A stretch of DNA of 64,000 bases from the NCBI RefSeq assembly GCF_031626875.1, contig NZ_JANDMF010000006.1, positions 1-64,000 of the forward strand, read 5' to 3'. This stretch comes from Clostridium sp031626875 (lineage in GTDB: Bacteria; Bacillota; Clostridia; Clostridiales; Clostridiaceae). The notes under the pieces were generated by a model. That model saw nothing but the letters and a program-made list of their open reading frames with translations, did no database searches and was not told the origin of the DNA. Made by a program: the position numbers and the translations under genes. This document shows positions 53,755 through 63,598 of this stretch, in pieces. Positions within the stretch are counted from its first letter, which is position 1. The number at the start of each line of letters is the position of its first letter.

Positions 53755-54399
53755 CTATGAAATGATTTCCAAAGCTTTCTTTGCAAGTTGGTCTGCTATA
53801 TCATTATATTTATCCCCACTATGCCCTTTAACTTTAATAAACTTTATACTAATTTTTTTCATATTTTCTTGCATTAACTTATGATAAGCAATTGTTAATT
53901 CCTTGTTTCGCTTCCAAGTGCCTAAGGCCCAACATTCTATTCCTTGATAATCATATACAATAGTGACCTCTTTATATCCTTTTAAAATAGCATATTCAAC
54001 AGCTCTAGAAGCTCCTAAAACTTCTCCTGCAACATTTCTAAGAGCTATAGCATCTTGGTCTTCACCCACCCCATTATCCTCATAAACTACTTCTTTATCT
54101 TTAATAGCTACTAATCCATAAGAATAGTTACTTTTTTCTAAAGAAAAACTTCCATCTACATAAATAACTAAATTACTATCATCAATTATTGATTTTTCTT
54201 CACTTTCACTCTTTAAAGTAATATCTCCACATTTTCCTTTTGAGTTTAAAGACAAGAACTCTATTGCTTCTGATTCTGTTTTAAAACTCTTATATATAGC
54301 ACCTTTACATCCTATAACTTCTTCTTTACATTCTTCCCAACTTGTAAGAATCTTAGATACTCCCGATTTCCCTCTATATACTGAATAATATTTCGCCAT
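53755..54399 (-). CDS. rnhA: Ribonuclease H1
   Basis: 214 residues. N-terminal hybrid-binding domain (YYSVYRGKSGVSKILTSWEECKEEV, about 4-50) and C-terminal RNase H domain with the acidic residues in IYVDGSF, AGEVLGA, YDYQGIE and NDIADQLAKKA. Removes RNA from RNA-DNA hybrids. 12 bp behind the DUF1232 gene. Confidence 0.92.
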   Translation of the reverse strand: MAKYYSVYRGKSGVSKILTSWEECKEEVIGCKGAIYKSFKTESEAIEFLSLNSKGKCGDITLKSESEEKSIIDDSNLVIYVDGSFSLEKSNYSYGLVAIKDKEVVYEDNGVGEDQDAIALRNVAGEVLGASRAVEYAILKGYKEVTIVYDYQGIECWALGTWKRNKELTIAYHKLMQENMKKISIKFIKVKGHSGDKYNDIADQLAKKALEIIS

Positions 54400-54411
54400 A
54401 AATTTACCTTC

Positions 54412-55368
54412 CTATAATGTACTTAATTCACTAATTACACTATATAATTTATCAACATTTCTTGCATTAGTAAAGCCCACTAAATATTCTACCCCTTTTT
54501 TAAGAACTAGAACCAATTCATTTTTCCCTTCCCAGTTTTCAGCTATAACTTTGGTTGGAACAGTACTTGCAATCTTATTTAAGGCAAAAAAAGCAACAGC
54601 TAACTCATCAACACTTCCTATAAATGGAATCTTTTTTGGTATTATATCTACAGGAAATACAACATATCCAAGTGATGCTGATATAATTAATTTTGTTTTC
54701 ATTGGAACTCTATTATCCTTTAACAATCTGCAAATTAATGCTAATACATCTGGCAAAATAAAAACAATATCACTGGCTATTCTAGCCTTCTCCGGTAACT
54801 TGTCCTCCATTATTTTTCTTCCAACAGTATACACATCTTTTACTTTCTCTATAGGAAATTCTAGCACTTCCTCTTCTTCTGTCAATACTTCTTCAACCTC
54901 TTCATCTTTTATTAATCCTCCTTTAATTGATATATTAACTTCTGCAACTTCAACCATAAGCATATTCTTTTTTATATATACTTCAGAAATATCCAAATCA
55001 ACATATGGTACTGGATTTAATATCTTATGTATATCTAAAATTACTATATCCTTATAATTTTCTATACCACTTACAGCAAGATGTTTAATGGCAGTTTTTA
55101 ATGCATAACTTCGCATAATTCTAAATAAGCCAAGTTTTAATATCTTAAACTTTGAAAATTTACAATACACTTTTCCATCCTTTACACCTTCTATTGTTAG
55201 TATTCCTTCAAAATCAAATGATACTCCCTTTTTAAAAGCACCCTCTATTTTAATCTCATTATCTATATCAACTTTACTAAGAGATAGTCCTTCAACTTTA
55301 ACAAATTCATTTATTATACTTAAAATATCTTGTCCTTTAAGCTCTGCCTTTACTTTTGAAATTTTCAT
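54412..55368 (-). CDS. YkvA/DUF1232-domain protein
   Basis: 318 residues. N-terminal 180 residues are a beta-rich region of unknown type (with EEVEEVLTEEEEVLEF at the end). The C-terminal DUF1232 domain (about 205-265; RVPMKTKLIISASLGYVVFPVDIIPKKIPFIGSVDELAV) is probably membrane-associated. Function unknown; next to rnhA. Confidence 0.75.
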   Translation of the reverse strand: MKISKVKAELKGQDILSIINEFVKVEGLSLSKVDIDNEIKIEGAFKKGVSFDFEGILTIEGVKDGKVYCKFSKFKILKLGLFRIMRSYALKTAIKHLAVSGIENYKDIVILDIHKILNPVPYVDLDISEVYIKKNMLMVEVAEVNISIKGGLIKDEEVEEVLTEEEEVLEFPIEKVKDVYTVGRKIMEDKLPEKARIASDIVFILPDVLALICRLLKDNRVPMKTKLIISASLGYVVFPVDIIPKKIPFIGSVDELAVAFFALNKIASTVPTKVIAENWEGKNELVLVLKKGVEYLVGFTNARNVDKLYSVISELSTL

Positions 55369-55474
55369 TTCTATTTTCCTCCACTACCATTTAATTATAA
55401 TTTATTTTAACCTTATTTTGATTTCTTGTAAAATTAAATGAATTCCATATATTAATCCATTTTTAAGACATAAA

Positions 55475-55525
55475 TAATACCTATAGATTAAATACTATTT
55501 TCAAAGCATCCAATCTATAGGTATT
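55475..55525 (-). terminator. Terminator of the metNIQ operon
   Basis: AATACCTATAGATT pairs with AATCTATAGGTATT, with a weak T tail (ATTATTTATG) on the minus strand. Confidence 0.6.
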
Positions 55526-55555
55526 GATATAACTTATAATCAATCTTTTTTATTA

Positions 55556-56365
55556 TTAAAATACTGGAACTACAGCACCCTTATAGTTATCAGTAATAAA
55601 TGCTTTAACTTCATCTGAAGTCATAGCCTTTGTTAAAGCTTTAATTTTATCTGAATTTTCATTTCCTTTTTTAACTGCTAATACATTTCTGTAATTTTTT
55701 ATAGATTCATCATTTTTATCTTCTGTGAACACTGCATCTTTTGTAGCATCTAATTTAGCTGATAGTGCATAGTTTCCATTAATTACAGCTCCATCTAATT
55801 CATCTAAAGTTCTTGGAAGTTGTGCCGCTTCTAACTCTTTAAACTTTATATTCTTTGTATTTTCAGTAATATCTGAAATTGTAATAAGTTCTCCCTCTTT
55901 AACTTTTATTAATCCTGATTTTGCGAGTAATCTTAAAGCTCTTGCTTCATTTGATGGATCATTAGGTATTGCTATAGTTGCACCATCTTTTATTTCATCA
56001 AGGCTCTTAACCTTTGTTGAATATAATGCCATAGGTTCAATATGAATCTCTGCAGTATATGTTAAATCATAATTTTTTTCTTTATTTGTTGTATTTAAAT
56101 AAGCAATATGTTGAAAGTAATTTGCATCTATTTCACCTTCTTGTACTGCTGTATTTGGCAATTCATAATCATCAAATTCTTTTATTTCTAATTTATAACC
56201 TTCTTTTTCTAAGATAGGTTGAATCTTTTCTACTATTTCTTTATGTGGAACAGGTGATACTCCAATAGTTATTGTTTTATCATCTGTCTTTTTCCCCCCA
56301 CATCCTATAAGACCTAATGCCAATACACCTGCTAATGCTATTGAAATTATACTCTTCTTTTTCAT
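55556..56365 (-). CDS. metQ: Methionine ABC transporter substrate-binding lipoprotein
   Basis: 269 residues, NlpA/MetQ family. Lipoprotein signal with the lipobox LIGC near residue 22. Typical stretches include HKEIVEKIQPILEKEGY, ANYFQHIAYL and IPNDPSNEARALRLL. Delivers D/L-methionine to MetNI. Last gene of the operon. Confidence 0.93.
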   Translation of the reverse strand: MKKKSIISIALAGVLALGLIGCGGKKTDDKTITIGVSPVPHKEIVEKIQPILEKEGYKLEIKEFDDYELPNTAVQEGEIDANYFQHIAYLNTTNKEKNYDLTYTAEIHIEPMALYSTKVKSLDEIKDGATIAIPNDPSNEARALRLLAKSGLIKVKEGELITISDITENTKNIKFKELEAAQLPRTLDELDGAVINGNYALSAKLDATKDAVFTEDKNDESIKNYRNVLAVKKGNENSDKIKALTKAMTSDEVKAFITDNYKGAVVPVF

Positions 56366-56387
56366 ATATTAATCCCCCTTAAAATCT

Positions 56388-57026
56388 TTACTTTGATAAT
56401 CTGTTATATAAATAATTTCCTAAACTTTGTAACCCTTGAACAATAACAATAAGTAATATTACAGTAATTATCATTACATCTGTTTGGAATCTTTGATATC
56501 CATATCTAACAGCTAATGCGCCAAGACCATTTGCCCCAATGGTCCCTGCCATAGCCGAATATCCTATAATACTTATTACTGAAAGTGTTATTCCTGAAAT
56601 AATTGCTGGTACTGCTTCTTTAATCATTACCTTAAATATTATTTGTATTGTGCTTGCCCCAAATGCTTTTGCAGCTTCTATAACTCCAGGATCAACTTCT
56701 TTTAAAGCCGCTTCTATTATTCTTGCTATAAAAGGTGCTGATGCTAATGTTAATGGCACTATAGCTGCTACTTCTCCATATGATTTTCCTACTATTAATC
56801 TAGTTAATGGTATAATTACCACCATTAATATAATGAATGGCAAACTTCTAAGTGTATTCACTATAAAGTCTAACCCACTATAAACAAATTTATTCGGTTT
56901 TAATCCCTTTTCATCTGTTAATACTAATATAATTGCTGGTATAAATCCAATTATTACTGCTAATATAGTTGATGGTATTACCATTATTAACGTTTGATAT
57001 ATAGCTGGCCATATTAATTCCCACAT
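56388..57026 (-). CDS. metI: Methionine ABC transporter permease
   Basis: 212 residues, five membrane spans, with the conserved permease loop EAAKAFGASTIQIIFKV that couples to MetN. Located 1 bp behind metN and 22 bp ahead of metQ. Confidence 0.93.
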   Translation of the reverse strand: MWELIWPAIYQTLIMVIPSTILAVIIGFIPAIILVLTDEKGLKPNKFVYSGLDFIVNTLRSLPFIILMVVIIPLTRLIVGKSYGEVAAIVPLTLASAPFIARIIEAALKEVDPGVIEAAKAFGASTIQIIFKVMIKEAVPAIISGITLSVISIIGYSAMAGTIGANGLGALAVRYGYQRFQTDVMIITVILLIVIVQGLQSLGNYLYNRLSK

Positions 57027-57027
57027 A

Positions 57028-57990
57028 CTATATTACCTCCCATTCTATATTTTTACCTTTTAGATAATCTATAACTAGATCCTTGTCCTTTTTCTCTACA
57101 TTAATTACTAGACTACCTAAAACATTACTTCTAAACTTTTCAAGTTTGCCCCAAACTATTGAAAAATCAATATTTATTTCTCTAGCCATCTTTGTAATTA
57201 TTGTATTTTCAGAACAATCAGCTGGGAAGAATAACTTTATATTTACACCTGTTTCAGGTAGAGTTTCATCTTCTTCTTCTCCCAAGAACTTCTTTAAAGA
57301 CAATCCTGGTTTTAAGAACAACTCATCCGATTTTCCTTCTATTTTAATTTTGCCCCCTTCAATTAATGCTACTTTCTCACATACATCTTTTACTACTTCC
57401 ATTTGATGTGTAACTATAACAATAGTAATTCCAAGTTCTTTATTAATTTTAGATAACAATGTAAGTATATCTTTTGTTATTTTTGGATCTAAAGCTGATG
57501 TTGCTTCATCACATAAAAGTATTTTTGGCTCTAATGCTAATGCCCTTGCAATAGCAACCCTTTGTTTTTGTCCACCACTTAGAGCTGTTGGTTTACTATT
57601 AATCTTTTCCTTTAGTCCAACTAAGTTTAACAGTTCCATTACTCTTTTATCTATTTCTACCTTACTATACCCCCAAACCTCAAGTGGAAGAGCAATATTT
57701 TGATATACTGTTTTTCTTTTTAGTAAGTTAAAGTTTTGAAATATCATACCAAGATTCTTTCTAAACTCTCTAAGTTCTCTATTATTAAGTTTAGAAACTT
57801 CTTTCCCCATAACATTCACTGAACCAGCATCATAGGATTCAAGTCCATTTATACATCTAAGTAAAGTTGATTTTCCTGCCCCACTATGTCCAATTAAACC
57901 GTAAATTTCCCCTTGATTTATGCTTATTGAAATATCTTTTAAAACTTCTATATCCCCAAAACTTTTACTTACATTTTTAATTTCTATCAC
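57028..57990 (-). CDS. metN: Methionine ABC transporter ATP-binding protein
   Basis: 320 residues. Walker A GHSGAGKST, signature LSGGQKQRV, Walker B ILLCDEATSALD, and a C-terminal NIL/ACT domain (about 235-320) that binds methionine and inhibits transport. First gene of the operon, under the SAM-I riboswitch. Confidence 0.95.
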   Translation of the reverse strand: MIEIKNVSKSFGDIEVLKDISISINQGEIYGLIGHSGAGKSTLLRCINGLESYDAGSVNVMGKEVSKLNNRELREFRKNLGMIFQNFNLLKRKTVYQNIALPLEVWGYSKVEIDKRVMELLNLVGLKEKINSKPTALSGGQKQRVAIARALALEPKILLCDEATSALDPKITKDILTLLSKINKELGITIVIVTHQMEVVKDVCEKVALIEGGKIKIEGKSDELFLKPGLSLKKFLGEEEDETLPETGVNIKLFFPADCSENTIITKMAREINIDFSIVWGKLEKFRSNVLGSLVINVEKKDKDLVIDYLKGKNIEWEVI

Positions 57991-58020
57991 TAATTGTCTC
58001 CTCCTCTATGAATGTAAGAT

Positions 58021-58200
58021 AAAAAATAAATGCGCTAGAGAATAAATCCCTAGCGCATAAAAAACACTAAACTATTATTCTCTCATCTTTCAGTAATAAA
58101 TAATTACCGCAGGAATTAGCACCACATTAAAATAGTAAATGAACTATTATATTGGTTGCTGGGCTTCAAAGGGCCAGTCCCTCCACCACTCTTGATAAGA
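58021..58200 (-). promoter_or_regulatory. SAM-I (S-box) riboswitch with terminator upstream of metNIQ
   Basis: On the minus strand the S-box signatures appear in order: CTTATCAAGAG at the 5' end (58190-58200), GGTGGAGGGACTGGCCC, TGAAGCCCAGCAACC, GGTGCTAATTCC and GATGAGAG. An intrinsic terminator follows (arms at 58030-58038 and 58048-58056, TGCGCTAG, then TTTATTTTTTATC). High SAM should stabilise the aptamer and end transcription before metN. Confidence 0.95.
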
Positions 58201-58243
58201 CATCAATTATATTAATTTTTCAAGCAATTGCTTTATGTTATTT

Positions 58244-58272
58244 ATAATAGTATTTAAATTCTAGTTTGTCAA
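58244..58272 (-). promoter_or_regulatory. metNIQ promoter
   Basis: On the minus strand TTGACA, exact 17-bp spacer, TATTAT, about 44 bp before the aptamer. Confidence 0.8.
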
Positions 58273-58415
58273 TATTTTTTTTCAATAAACATTTTAATTC
58301 ATATTAATTCAAAAAAATATACTATAACTTATTCTATACTAAGTAACTATCTTTAAAAATTGAAAATAACTTTAATTAAAGTTATGAATTTTAAATTCTA
58401 ATCGCAACATATGAT

Positions 58416-58835
58416 TTATTTTTCTACAGCATTTTGTATGCTATTAATAGCTTCCTTTAAACTTTCACTTTTTTCATTAACTACATCTGCAACTTTGTAA
58501 ATATCAACTATCATTTTAAGCATTTCATTTTGATCTTTAACAGTTGATTCAGCCACTTTACTACTCATATCAGATAATTTCTTTACTTCTGTTGCAACTA
58601 CTGCGAATCCCCTTCCAGCTTCTCCAGCTCTTGCAGCTTCAATTGACGCATTTAATGAAAGCATATTGGTTTGAGATGCAATCCCAACTATCTCTTGTGA
58701 AGAATTCTTAAAATTATTAGCCATATCTTTTATACTATCTAATTTTCCATAAAGAGTTTCAACTATACTCTTCATTTCATCAATTTCTTTACCAATCTTT
58801 TCAATAGACTTGCTTACTAATTCCATTTCACCCAT
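58416..58835 (-). CDS. Stand-alone chemoreceptor signalling-tip protein
   Basis: 139 residues with only the cytoplasmic hairpin of methyl-accepting chemotaxis proteins: EIVGIASQTNMLSLNASIEAARAGEAGRGFAVVATEVKKL (about 50-90) flanked by coiled-coil helices. No sensor domain, HAMP or membrane segment. It starts with a plausible ribosome-binding site (GAGAGG) and has no upstream in-frame remnants seen. It may be a decayed receptor or a soluble partner of other receptors. Confidence 0.75.
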   Translation of the reverse strand: MGEMELVSKSIEKIGKEIDEMKSIVETLYGKLDSIKDMANNFKNSSQEIVGIASQTNMLSLNASIEAARAGEAGRGFAVVATEVKKLSDMSSKVAESTVKDQNEMLKMIVDIYKVADVVNEKSESLKEAINSIQNAVEK

Positions 58836-58907
58836 ACATTTATCCTCTCTTTCTTTTTATCCTCTGCTTAATTATATACCATTAAAATAACTAAACCAAC
58901 TCAATAT

Positions 58908-59555
58908 CTAAACATTTGTTGTAAAATTATTATCTAAAATATTCTTTAATTCTTTTGTGGCATATCTAATATTATTATTTGCAAGAATTGCTGATACTAT
59001 AGCAACTCCATCTATTCCTAATCCATTTAATTTAACAATATTATTTTCATTAATACCACCAATTGCTATAACTGGAATATCTATTGCTCTTTTTATTTTC
59101 CCTAATGAATGACATGTAACTATATTGGCATCTTTTTTTGTGTTTGTAGGGAAAATAGCCCCACAACCAATATAGTCCGCTCCTTCTGTCTGAGCTTTTA
59201 ATGCCTCTTCAAAGTTATGTGCAGATATTCCTATTATTTTATTTTCGCCCAATATTTTTCTAGCCACCTTGCAAGGCATATCACTTTGTCCTAAATGAAC
59301 ACCTGAAGCATCAATAGCCTGGGCTATATCTATTCTATCATTTATTATTAATGGTACATTATATTTATCGGTTATTATTTTAATTTCCTTAGCTATATTA
59401 TAAAAATCTAGTGAAGAAATTTTCTTCTCTCTTAGCTGAACTATAGTTGTGCCTCCTAGAATACTTTCCTCAACTGCTTCTTTTAAATTTCTGCCTTCTA
59501 AAATATCTCTATCTGTAACTAAATAAAGAGTGTAATCAATGTTAGACTTATCCAT
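58908..59555 (-). CDS. thiE: Thiamine-phosphate synthase
   Basis: About 215 residues, (beta/alpha)8 barrel. Motifs: LYLVTDRDIL, GGTTIVQLREK, ASGVHLGQSDMPC, GADYIGCGAIFPTNTK and IAIGGINENN. Joins HMP-PP and thiazole phosphate. ATG at 59555 follows AAGGAG by 9 nt. No TPP riboswitch lies upstream. It may serve salvage, since other thi biosynthesis genes are not adjacent. Confidence 0.9.
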   Translation of the reverse strand: MDKSNIDYTLYLVTDRDILEGRNLKEAVEESILGGTTIVQLREKKISSLDFYNIAKEIKIITDKYNVPLIINDRIDIAQAIDASGVHLGQSDMPCKVARKILGENKIIGISAHNFEEALKAQTEGADYIGCGAIFPTNTKKDANIVTCHSLGKIKRAIDIPVIAIGGINENNIVKLNGLGIDGVAIVSAILANNNIRYATKELKNILDNNFTTNV

Positions 59556-59723
59556 TTTCTTCTCTCCTTTTTTCCTTATATATACCATTATAGCAAAGTA
59601 TTTTTACATAACCATATCTTGAATAAAATACTACTTTATTTAACAATTGAAATAATATGAATTTTACTTTATACTAAGTTTGTTTATATGAAATATAAGA
59701 AATTGTAAAAGAGGTTGTTAACT

Positions 59724-60872
59724 ATGAATATATACTTAGATAATGCATCTACTACAAAACCTTCAGTTGAAGTAATTAATGCTATCTCCAGTAGTATGAG
59801 CGAATTTTATGCCAATCCCTCATCACTTCATAAACTAGGCTTAGAATGTGATAAGAAATTACATGAATGTAGATATGAAATTGCAAAAACTATAAATTGT
59901 TCTAAAGATGAAATTTATTTTACTTCAGGTGGTAGTGAAGGTAATAACTTTATTTTGAAAGGATTAGTTAAGAAAAATAATCACATAATTACTACTACTT
60001 TTGAACATAGTTCTGTAAAAAATACTGTTAAATTTCTAGAAGACAATAATGTTAAAGTAACCTATCTTTCCGTTAATTCAGATGGTTTTATAAATATAGA
60101 AGATTTAAAATCTGCTATCAATAAAGATACTACACTTGTATCTATATTGTATGTAAACAATGAAATTGGTTCAATCCAAAACCTTGAAGAAATTGGAAAA
60201 ACTATAAAAATTTTAAGTTCGCGTGCAAAATTTCATGTAGATGCAGTTCAAGGTTATGGAAAATTGCCTATTGATGTTAAGTCTATGAAAATTGATGCAT
60301 TAACTGTTAGTGCTCATAAAATTAATGGTCCTAAAGGAATTGGATTCTGTTATCTAGCCAAAGGTTTAACCCCAATTCCTAATATAATTGGTGGAGAACA
60401 AGAAAAAGGCTTAAGAGCAGGAACAGAAAATCTACCTGGAATAGTGGGACTTACAGTTGCAGCTAAGGATAAACTGAAAAATTTTAAGGAAAACTATAAA
60501 AAAGTTGAAATGTTAAAAAGTTATATGATAAATAAATTAGCAGAAATTGATAACATTAAAATTAACAGCCCTATTGGCGATTTTTTTTCTCCATACATAT
60601 TAAATATATCTTTTTCAAAAGTGCGTGGAGAAGTTCTTCTTCATTATTTAAGTGAAGAAAATATTTTTGTCTCAACAGGTTCAGCCTGCACCTCTAAGAG
60701 TAAATCTGGAGTTCTTGGAAGCCATGTATTGGAAGCTATGAATCTTTCAAGAGATGATATTGAAGGTGCCATAAGGTTTTCATTTTCACCAGATAACACA
60801 AAAGAAGAAATTGATAAAACAATTGAAGTATTAAAAAAAGGATTATTTTTATTAAGGAGAATTAAAAAATGA
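59724..60872 (+). CDS. Cysteine desulfurase (NifS/NifZ-like, partner of ThiI)
   Basis: 382 residues. PLP lysine in SAHKINGPKGIGF, catalytic Cys in STGSACTSKSKSG, start IYLDNASTTKPS. Its stop overlaps the ThiI start (ATGA), so the two are translationally coupled. This is the NifZ-type desulfurase that supplies sulfur to ThiI for 4-thiouridine in tRNA. Start chosen at the ATG at 59724 behind AGAGG. Confidence 0.9.
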   Translation: MNIYLDNASTTKPSVEVINAISSSMSEFYANPSSLHKLGLECDKKLHECRYEIAKTINCSKDEIYFTSGGSEGNNFILKGLVKKNNHIITTTFEHSSVKNTVKFLEDNNVKVTYLSVNSDGFINIEDLKSAINKDTTLVSILYVNNEIGSIQNLEEIGKTIKILSSRAKFHVDAVQGYGKLPIDVKSMKIDALTVSAHKINGPKGIGFCYLAKGLTPIPNIIGGEQEKGLRAGTENLPGIVGLTVAAKDKLKNFKENYKKVEMLKSYMINKLAEIDNIKINSPIGDFFSPYILNISFSKVRGEVLLHYLSEENIFVSTGSACTSKSKSGVLGSHVLEAMNLSRDDIEGAIRFSFSPDNTKEEIDKTIEVLKKGLFLLRRIKK

Positions 60873-62026
60873 ATAAATTAATTTTGGTTAAATATGCCTC
60901 AGAAATATTCTTAAAAGGCTTGAATAGAAATACATTTGAAAAAAAACTAAGAAATAATATCTCTAAAAAATTAAAAGGTCTTAATTTTGAAATTATAATT
61001 GATCAAGGTAGATATTTTATAAAAGTTGATGAAATTGAAGAAGGAATTACTAGAATAAAAAATGTTTTTGGAGTTTCTGAAGTTTGTTTGGTAACTAAAG
61101 TTGATAGAAATTTAGTTACAATAAGAAATGAGGCTGTCAAAAGTATCACTAATGTAGATTGTAAAACTTTCAAAGTTATTACTAATAGAGCTAATAAAGA
61201 TTTTCCTCTAAACTCTATTGATACTTCTAGGGATATTGGAGGATATATTCTAAAAAATACAAATACTGAGTTAACTGTTGATGTTAAAAATCCCGAATGC
61301 ATAGTACATATTGAAATACGAGAGCATGCTTATATTTGGTCTAATAAAGATAAGATTAAAGGGGTTGGTGGTCTTCCATATGGAATTAATGGAAGTACAA
61401 TGCTAATGTTATCTGGTGGAATAGATTCCCCTGTTGCAGGATATCTTATGGCTAGGAGAGGTGTTGCTCTAAATTGTGTATACTACCATAGTCATCCTTA
61501 TACATCAGAACGTGCTAAAGATAAGGTTAAAGAACTTGCTAAAATATTAGCTAGATACACTGAAGAAGTTAACTTATATATAGTTCCATTTACTGAAATT
61601 CAAATGAATATTATTGAAAAATGTAGGGAAAACGAATTAACAATACTTATGAGAAGATTTATGATGAGAATAGCTTGTTCTTTAGCTGATAAACTTGGTA
61701 TAGACTCTATCTCCACAGGCGAAAGTATTGGTCAAGTTGCAAGCCAAACTATGGATGGCCTTATAGTTAGTACAGATTGTGCTGATAGACCAGTATTTAG
61801 ACCACTTATAGCTATGGATAAAGAAGATATTATGACCATTGCTAGAGAGATAGATACATATGAAACTTCAATTCTTCCATATGAAGATTGTTGCACAATA
61901 TTTGTTCCAAAGCATCCGAAGACTCATCCAAAAGTTGATAAAATGAAAAAAAGTGAAGAAGCTTTAGATATAGATTCATTAATAAACTTTGCAATTGAAA
62001 ATATGGAAGTTTTAAAATTAAAATAA
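60869..62026 (+). CDS. thiI: tRNA 4-thiouridine synthase, without rhodanese domain
   Basis: 385 residues. N-terminal ferredoxin-like and THUMP domains (about 1-165), then the PP-loop ATPase domain (LSGGIDSPVAGYLMARRG at about 177-194; EDCCTIFVPKHPKTHP near the end). The C-terminal rhodanese of the E. coli enzyme is absent, as in B. subtilis, so sulfur should come from the coupled desulfurase. Confidence 0.94.
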   Translation: MNKLILVKYASEIFLKGLNRNTFEKKLRNNISKKLKGLNFEIIIDQGRYFIKVDEIEEGITRIKNVFGVSEVCLVTKVDRNLVTIRNEAVKSITNVDCKTFKVITNRANKDFPLNSIDTSRDIGGYILKNTNTELTVDVKNPECIVHIEIREHAYIWSNKDKIKGVGGLPYGINGSTMLMLSGGIDSPVAGYLMARRGVALNCVYYHSHPYTSERAKDKVKELAKILARYTEEVNLYIVPFTEIQMNIIEKCRENELTILMRRFMMRIACSLADKLGIDSISTGESIGQVASQTMDGLIVSTDCADRPVFRPLIAMDKEDIMTIAREIDTYETSILPYEDCCTIFVPKHPKTHPKVDKMKKSEEALDIDSLINFAIENMEVLKLK

Positions 62027-62030
62027 ATTT

Positions 62031-62079
62031 AAATAGATTAAGGGCATTTCAATATTAAAATACCCTTAATCTATTTTTT
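62031..62079 (+). terminator. Terminator of the desulfurase-thiI operon
   Basis: AAATAGATTAAGGG pairs with CCCTTAATCTATTT, followed by TTTTA. Confidence 0.8.
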
Positions 62080-62151
62080 AATATTCTGTTTTTTCTCAAT
62101 AATCTATCTTTAATATGAATAAAATAAAAATAAAGAAAAAACACAAAACAT

Positions 62152-63504
62152 CTAATTATTTATCATCAGCTCTTTGTCTTGATACATACTATGTTCAAAT
62201 TGAATTATTACCTTCTCAATTCTTCTATCATTAACTTCATGTATCTTAAATATTACTCCATAATACTCTATAATTTTTCTATCATCTTTTGATGGGATTT
62301 TGCCAATTAAACTTATTAAAAAACCACTTAAAGTATCTATATCTTCAACTTTAAACTTTATATTTAACTTTTCTTCTATATCTTCTAAAGGTGTAATTCC
62401 TTGTACTAAGAAAGTATTTTCAGCAATTTCTATTATACATTCTTCTTCATCATCATATTCATCATTTATTTCTCCCATAATTTCTTCTACCAAATCTTCT
62501 ATAGTTACTATTCCTGAAAATCCACCATACTCATCTATTATTACTGCAAGTTTGCTCTTAGAAGCTTTCATCTCTTTAAATAAATCCTTAACTTTTTTAC
62601 ATTCAGGAATAAATGTAGGCTCTATAAGAATATCCCTAATATCAATATTTCCAAACCCTTTATTCTTTGCTTCTATAATAAAATCTTTCATATAAAGAAT
62701 TCCTATAATATTATCTATATTTTCCTCATAAACAGGTATCCTTGTGTATCTATTTTCTAAAAGTTCATCTATATAATCATTTAATTCATCATCAATGTCT
62801 ATACAATAAACTTCTGTTCTTGGAGTCATTACTTTATCAGCTCTTTTATCATCAAACTCAAGAATTCCATCAATCATTTCTTTTTCATTTTCATTTATAG
62901 TACCACTAACTTGCCCCTCTTCCAAGATTGATTTAATTTCTTCCTTTGTTACTTTTTCATTCAACCCATCTTTATCTAATCCTGTTATCTTAACTAAAAA
63001 GTTAGTTGATATAGCTAAGATTTTTATAAAAGGTGATAATATCTTAGAAATAAATATTACAGGTCCAACAAAAACAATAGCAATCTTTTCTGAGTTATTT
63101 AAAGCTAACCTCTTTGGAAATAGCTCCCCAAAAACAAGTGTAAAATATGACAGAATTATAGTTACTCCAACAAAAGATATTTGCTCTCCATAAGGGACAT
63201 TTAAACTTGTTAAAAATTTTCCAAGTTTTTCTGACACTCCTGTAGCTGCACTTGCACTTGCAAAAAATCCAGCTAATGTTATTCCAACTTGAATCGTTGA
63301 TAAAAATTTAGTGGGATCTTCTATAAGCTTGCAAACTACTTTTGCTTTTTTATTTCCTTCACTTGCCAACATTTTCAGTTTATTTTTATTTACTGATACT
63401 ATAGCCATTTCTGCTGCTGCAAAAAAAGCATTGATTAAAGTTAATGCTATCAATAATACTATATATATAATATTACTAGCATCCGGTCCAGGTCCTTCGT
63501 CCAT
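62152..63504 (-). CDS. CNNM/CBS-domain membrane protein (HlyC/CorC family)
   Basis: 450 residues. Four-span DUF21/CNNM domain (about 10-200; NAFFAAAEMAIVSVNKNKL), two CBS domains (about 215-340; VMTPRTEVYCIDIDDEL) and a C-terminal CorC/HlyC domain (about 355-440). Related proteins move or sense Mg2+ and other cations. ATG at 63504 follows GGAGG by 6 nt. Confidence 0.9.
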   Translation of the reverse strand: MDEGPGPDASNIIYIVLLIALTLINAFFAAAEMAIVSVNKNKLKMLASEGNKKAKVVCKLIEDPTKFLSTIQVGITLAGFFASASAATGVSEKLGKFLTSLNVPYGEQISFVGVTIILSYFTLVFGELFPKRLALNNSEKIAIVFVGPVIFISKILSPFIKILAISTNFLVKITGLDKDGLNEKVTKEEIKSILEEGQVSGTINENEKEMIDGILEFDDKRADKVMTPRTEVYCIDIDDELNDYIDELLENRYTRIPVYEENIDNIIGILYMKDFIIEAKNKGFGNIDIRDILIEPTFIPECKKVKDLFKEMKASKSKLAVIIDEYGGFSGIVTIEDLVEEIMGEINDEYDDEEECIIEIAENTFLVQGITPLEDIEEKLNIKFKVEDIDTLSGFLISLIGKIPSKDDRKIIEYYGVIFKIHEVNDRRIEKVIIQFEHSMYQDKELMINN

Positions 63505-63598
63505 TTTTTCCTCCATTTATCCTTTATATATTCTCTGAGTCTTTTATTTATCTATAAATATTATACCATATTTTTCAATATCGTCCTATATTTTATAA

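Noticed and set aside
59589..59723. TPP riboswitch for thiE
   Set aside because: None of the conserved thi-box segments (such as CTGAGA) occurs in the spacer.
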